This document shows, in pieces, positions 7,860 to 9,430 of a DNA stretch of 9,430 nt. The position numbers and the translations under genes were made by a program. The notes beneath the pieces are model-generated. The model was not told where the DNA came from and searched no databases. It saw only the letters and a program-made list of their open reading frames with translations. The DNA comes from Calditrichia bacterium (GTDB taxonomy: Bacteria > Calditrichota > Calditrichia > RBG-13-44-9), in assembly GCA_026991005.1 (NCBI GenBank), contig JALXCH010000008.1, forward strand, positions 1 to 9,430. Direction: 5' to 3'. Every line of letters starts with the position of its first letter. Within the stretch, counting starts at the first letter, position 1.

Positions 7860-7936
7860 GGGGTCGTAGTTCAGTTGGTCAGAACGCCGGCCTGTCACGC
7901 CGGAGGTCGCGAGTTCGAGTCTCGTCGGCCCCGCCA
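7860..7936 (+). tRNA. tRNA-Asp (anticodon GTC)
   Basis: A complete 77-base cloverleaf with encoded CCA is visible. The acceptor stem is GGGGTCG with CGGCCCC (one G-T pair), the D stem GTTC with GAAC, the anticodon stem CCGGC with GCCGG around CTGTCAC, and the T stem GCGAG with CTCGT around TTCGAGT. The anticodon GTC is at 7894-7896 and reads aspartate codons. It lies 21 bases after the kinase stop codon and is followed at once by a terminator, which may also end the kinase transcript. Confidence 0.97.
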
Positions 7937-7938
7937 GG

Positions 7939-7971
7939 AAAGGAGAGCTCACAACAAGCTCTCCTTTTTTT
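7939..7971 (+). terminator. Rho-independent terminator after tRNA-Asp
   Basis: A perfect 8-bp stem, GGAGAGCT (7942-7949) with AGCTCTCC (7957-7964), closes a CACAACA loop and is followed by seven T residues; AAA at 7939-7941 can extend the pairing. It begins 3 bases past the tRNA CCA end and would stop both the tRNA-Asp transcript and any readthrough from the kinase gene. Confidence 0.92.
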
Positions 7972-8177
7972 ATTGGATGAAAATTTTTGTACCGCTCTCT
8001 ATCCAAGATTAATGACCAAAAGCATTTTTCCAGGATGCATCTCATAACATAAATTATGATTTAAAGATAAAATTTGGACTTTTACCTATCTTAACCTGTG
8101 AAAATACGATTTCAAACTTAACGAGAATAATAAATCGATAAATCAATAACTTTGCTTACGAGAAATGGGAGGAAATC
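7972..8177. other. A+T-rich spacer between tRNA-Asp and the toxin-antitoxin region
   Basis: No gene is visible. Base composition drops from that of the operon to strongly A+T-rich here and stays so to the end of the window. A tandem repeat of ATAAATC with one variable base occurs at 8130-8145. No copy of the tRNA-Asp 3' end was seen downstream, so there is no direct sign of an attachment site. Confidence 0.4.
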
Positions 8178-8240
8178 ATGAACAAAAATATAAATCTTTT
8201 GTTTTTTATGAAACATCTAACTATATTTGTAGTCAAATAA
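8178..8240 (+). CDS. Possible 20-residue hydrophobic peptide
   Basis: A 20-codon frame starts at ATG 8178 after a near-ideal ribosome binding site (GGGAGG at 8167-8172, 5 bases before the start) and ends at TAA 8240. The peptide is hydrophobic with lysines near both ends (MNKNINLLFF at the start). It lies just before the toxin gene, and its last codons overlap the promoter and operator predicted for that gene. It could be a leader peptide, a small membrane peptide, the remnant of a lost gene, or chance. No promoter of its own was clear. Confidence 0.3.
   Translation: MNKNINLLFFMKHLTIFVVK
8199..8227 (+). promoter_or_regulatory. sigma70-like promoter of the toxin-antitoxin pair
   Basis: TTGTTT (8199-8204), a 17-base spacer and TATATT (8222-8227) form a -35/-10 pair. 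Transcription would start near 8233-8235, about 35 bases before the toxin start codon. The start point falls inside the inverted repeat at 8227-8246, the arrangement expected for autorepression. Confidence 0.5.
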
Positions 8241-8246
8241 CTACAA
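8227..8246. promoter_or_regulatory. Inverted repeat, likely operator of the toxin-antitoxin pair
   Basis: TTGTAGT (8227-8233) and ACTACAA (8240-8246) are perfect 7-base inverted arms separated by CAAATA. The element abuts the predicted -10 and covers the expected transcription start. MqsA-type antitoxins are known to bind a palindrome at their own promoter through the helix-turn-helix domain, so the product of 8645-9142 is the natural candidate to bind here. The binding itself is inferred. Confidence 0.6.
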
Positions 8247-8268
8247 TTACTAAACAGCAGGAGGGATT

Positions 8269-8610
8269 ATGAACATCCCTCCAGAAAAAAAAGAAGAAAT
8301 TGAAAATTTCCTTGAAGACTTTCGGTCTTGCTCCAGACCAAGAGTAGAAATTGCAGATTATGATAAAAATGATATCTTTTTTGCAAATAGTGGTATTACT
8401 ATGGAAGAAGTGCAAGAAATCTTACTCGAAAAATTATCCTGGAAACATTATAAAAAAGGTCCTGAACCCGAAAAGAATCCAAATTTTCCGCAAGGTATTG
8501 TTTATCATTTTGTTTATCCATGGGAAAATATTGAGATATATATAAAATTAAAAGTATTCTATAACAAATTAGGACAGATGTCTGCTATTTGTATTTCTTT
8601 TCACGATTAA
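8269..8610 (+). CDS. Probable MqsR-like type II toxin
   Basis: This 113-residue protein is placed in the MqsR mRNA-interferase type mainly by its C-terminal half and by its partner. The visible pattern is a helix with ITMEEVQEILLEKLSWKHYKK (split across 43-63), then strands with IEIYIKLKV (88-96) and ICISFHD (107-113), like the YLKITVI...VSFK end of MqsR. Y91, K93 and K95 fall where MqsR has functionally important Tyr/Lys residues, but I cannot assign catalytic residues with certainty. It is slightly longer than the 98-residue E. coli protein, with a charged N-terminal extension. The start ATG follows AGGAGGG at 8259-8265. The gene precedes its putative antitoxin by 34 bases, the toxin-first order typical of mqsRA. 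If active, it would cleave mRNA and slow growth. Another small toxin family remains possible. Confidence 0.65.
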   Translation: MNIPPEKKEEIENFLEDFRSCSRPRVEIADYDKNDIFFANSGITMEEVQEILLEKLSWKHYKKGPEPEKNPNFPQGIVYHFVYPWENIEIYIKLKVFYNKLGQMSAICISFHD

Positions 8611-8644
8611 AATTATAAAAAAAGAAAACCCAGGAAATCGAAAA

Positions 8645-9142
8645 ATGAAAAAAGTTCAATTTTGCCCCAATTGTGGAAGTGAAAATTCAATAACCATTAT
8701 TGATAAGGAAAAAACTATTGAAATCAAAGGAATTCCAGTCACCGTTAATTACAAGGTAAAACATTGTTCAAATTGTGGGATTGACTTCAAAAGTTTAGAT
8801 GAAACATTTGATTTGATCAATCAGGCTCGGCAACAATATCGAATCATGTTTAATATTCCCTCGCCGGAGAAAATCCGGGAATTTATGGACAAATACCATT
8901 TCTCTTTAAGAGATATGGAAAAATTAACAGGTATCGCGTTTAAAACCATCGATCGGTATTTAAAAGGTGCAATTCCGGATCCTTCAAATGTCAAATTCTT
9001 TAAACTTTTATTCAACAATCCAGAAACCGTTTTATTTTTAATGGAAAATGATCCTCATTTTAAAGCACCAAAATTTAATGTTACCAGAAAATTATTAGAA
9101 AAGGAAATCAGTAAAAAACATCAGTTATATTATCACTCTTAA
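8645..9142 (+). CDS. MqsA/YgiT-type antitoxin: zinc finger plus helix-turn-helix
   Basis: This 165-residue protein has a YgiT-type N-terminal zinc finger with CPNCG (C7, C10) and CSNCG (C41, C44). A linker follows (about 50-72), then an Xre-like helix-turn-helix (about 86-108; SLRDMEKLTG, then FKTIDRYLKG). The segment after the helices, with PDPSNVKFFKLLFNNPE (111-127), parallels the PHPSTIKLLRVLDKHPE region of MqsA. In that family the zinc finger binds and neutralises the toxin and the helix-turn-helix represses the operon. E. coli MqsA has 131 residues, so this one carries a longer tail. The ATG follows AGGA at 8632-8635 with 9 bases between. The coding region is strongly A+T-rich compared with the genes before tRNA-Asp, consistent with lateral transfer. 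Its likely operator is at 8227-8246. Confidence 0.8.
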   Translation: MKKVQFCPNCGSENSITIIDKEKTIEIKGIPVTVNYKVKHCSNCGIDFKSLDETFDLINQARQQYRIMFNIPSPEKIREFMDKYHFSLRDMEKLTGIAFKTIDRYLKGAIPDPSNVKFFKLLFNNPETVLFLMENDPHFKAPKFNVTRKLLEKEISKKHQLYYHS

Positions 9143-9430
9143 TTCTTCTACCATTTGAAATTTTTATAAAATAAATATGAACAATCAAAAAATCACTAGT
9201 CAACGTGTCTCGATAGGCCATAATAATTCGCGTATGCCGGTCTAAGCTCATTCAAAATTTTGTACTTATCTACAATCAGATAACAATCGAGCAGAGTTAG
9301 ACACTTTGTTAATTGCATTAAACATTAACTCCGCCCATTTTACGTAATATGTTTTTTATAATTTAAAAAAATACTTGCAATTAGGAGAAATATTTTTTAA
9401 CATTCCTATTACGTAAATACGGGAGATGAT
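9143..9430. other. Gene-free, dyad-rich end of window
   Basis: No supported gene is seen in either strand. Visible structures are a small imperfect hairpin at 9216-9238 (GGCCATA with TATGCC), the palindrome CAAAATTTTG at 9253-9262, a hairpin at 9266-9283 (TTATCT with AGATAA), and GTCTAA at 9240-9245 facing TTAGAC at 9297-9302. No clear terminator follows the antitoxin gene. A weak promoter-like pair, TTGCAA (9375-9380) and TAACAT (9398-9403) with 17 bases between, could serve a gene beyond the window. Confidence 0.4.
9339..9417. repeat. 11-bp inverted repeat around TTACGTAA
   Basis: TTTACGTAATA at 9339-9349 and TATTACGTAAA at 9407-9417 are exact reverse complements, 57 bases apart. Each is centred on the 8-base palindrome TTACGTAA. 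The pair encloses a weak promoter-like sequence, so two operator sites for a dimeric regulator of a gene past the window edge are plausible; an element end or recombination site is an alternative. Confidence 0.45.

Noticed and set aside
7824..8045. 73-codon open frame on the minus strand across tRNA-Asp
   Set aside because: The middle (RLELATSGVTGRRSDQLNYD) is simply the antisense translation of tRNA-Asp, a recurrent false protein in annotations.
7900..9430. Genomic island integrated at the tRNA-Asp 3' end
   Set aside because: The composition shift is suggestive, but no direct repeat of the tRNA 3' end and no integrase were found in the window.

Overview
The window looks like a chromosomal segment of a Gram-negative, probably anaerobic bacterium. 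The reasons are twin-arginine (Tat) and Sec type leaders on three successive genes, radical SAM chemistry, strong GGAGG ribosome binding sites, and a membrane-spanning eukaryotic-type kinase with a large outer part. A lineage near Calditrichota or another FCB-related phylum is a guess from general character; no marker gene here fixes it.

Layout. Positions 16-125 hold a minus-strand tRNA-Phe(GAA) with its own hairpin terminator; its promoter lies at 144-172. A gene-free stretch (126-549) ends in a good sigma70-like promoter (497-525) that drives a rightward gene row: a Tat-signal DUF362 protein (550-1530), a Tat-signal radical SAM enzyme of the AmmeMemoRadiSam type (1527-2672), a MEMO-family protein with a Sec-like leader (2740-3651), and a 1386-residue membrane Ser/Thr protein kinase (3678-7838). 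The kinase has a duplicated TPR plus beta-propeller-like outer region. A plus-strand tRNA-Asp(GTC) with a strong terminator follows 21 bases after the kinase stop codon.

Beyond the tRNA-Asp terminator the sequence becomes clearly A+T-rich. It carries a probable MqsR/MqsA-like toxin-antitoxin pair (8269-8610, 8645-9142). A perfect inverted repeat (8227-8246) sits on the predicted transcription start of the pair. The last 288 bases have no convincing gene but contain several dyads, including an 11-base inverted repeat built around TTACGTAA.

How the parts may work together. AMMECR1, MEMO and a PflA-like radical SAM enzyme form a recurrent bacterial gene set that I know as AmmeMemoRadiSam; its chemistry is poorly defined. 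Here the radical SAM and MEMO members sit beside a DUF362 protein, all three carry export-type N-termini, and no AMMECR1 domain is present in the window. This suggests an envelope version of the system (inference). The adjoining kinase, with its ligand-binding-type domains probably outside the inner membrane, could be its sensor or could simply be a neighbour. The toxin-antitoxin pair looks like a later acquisition next to a tRNA gene.
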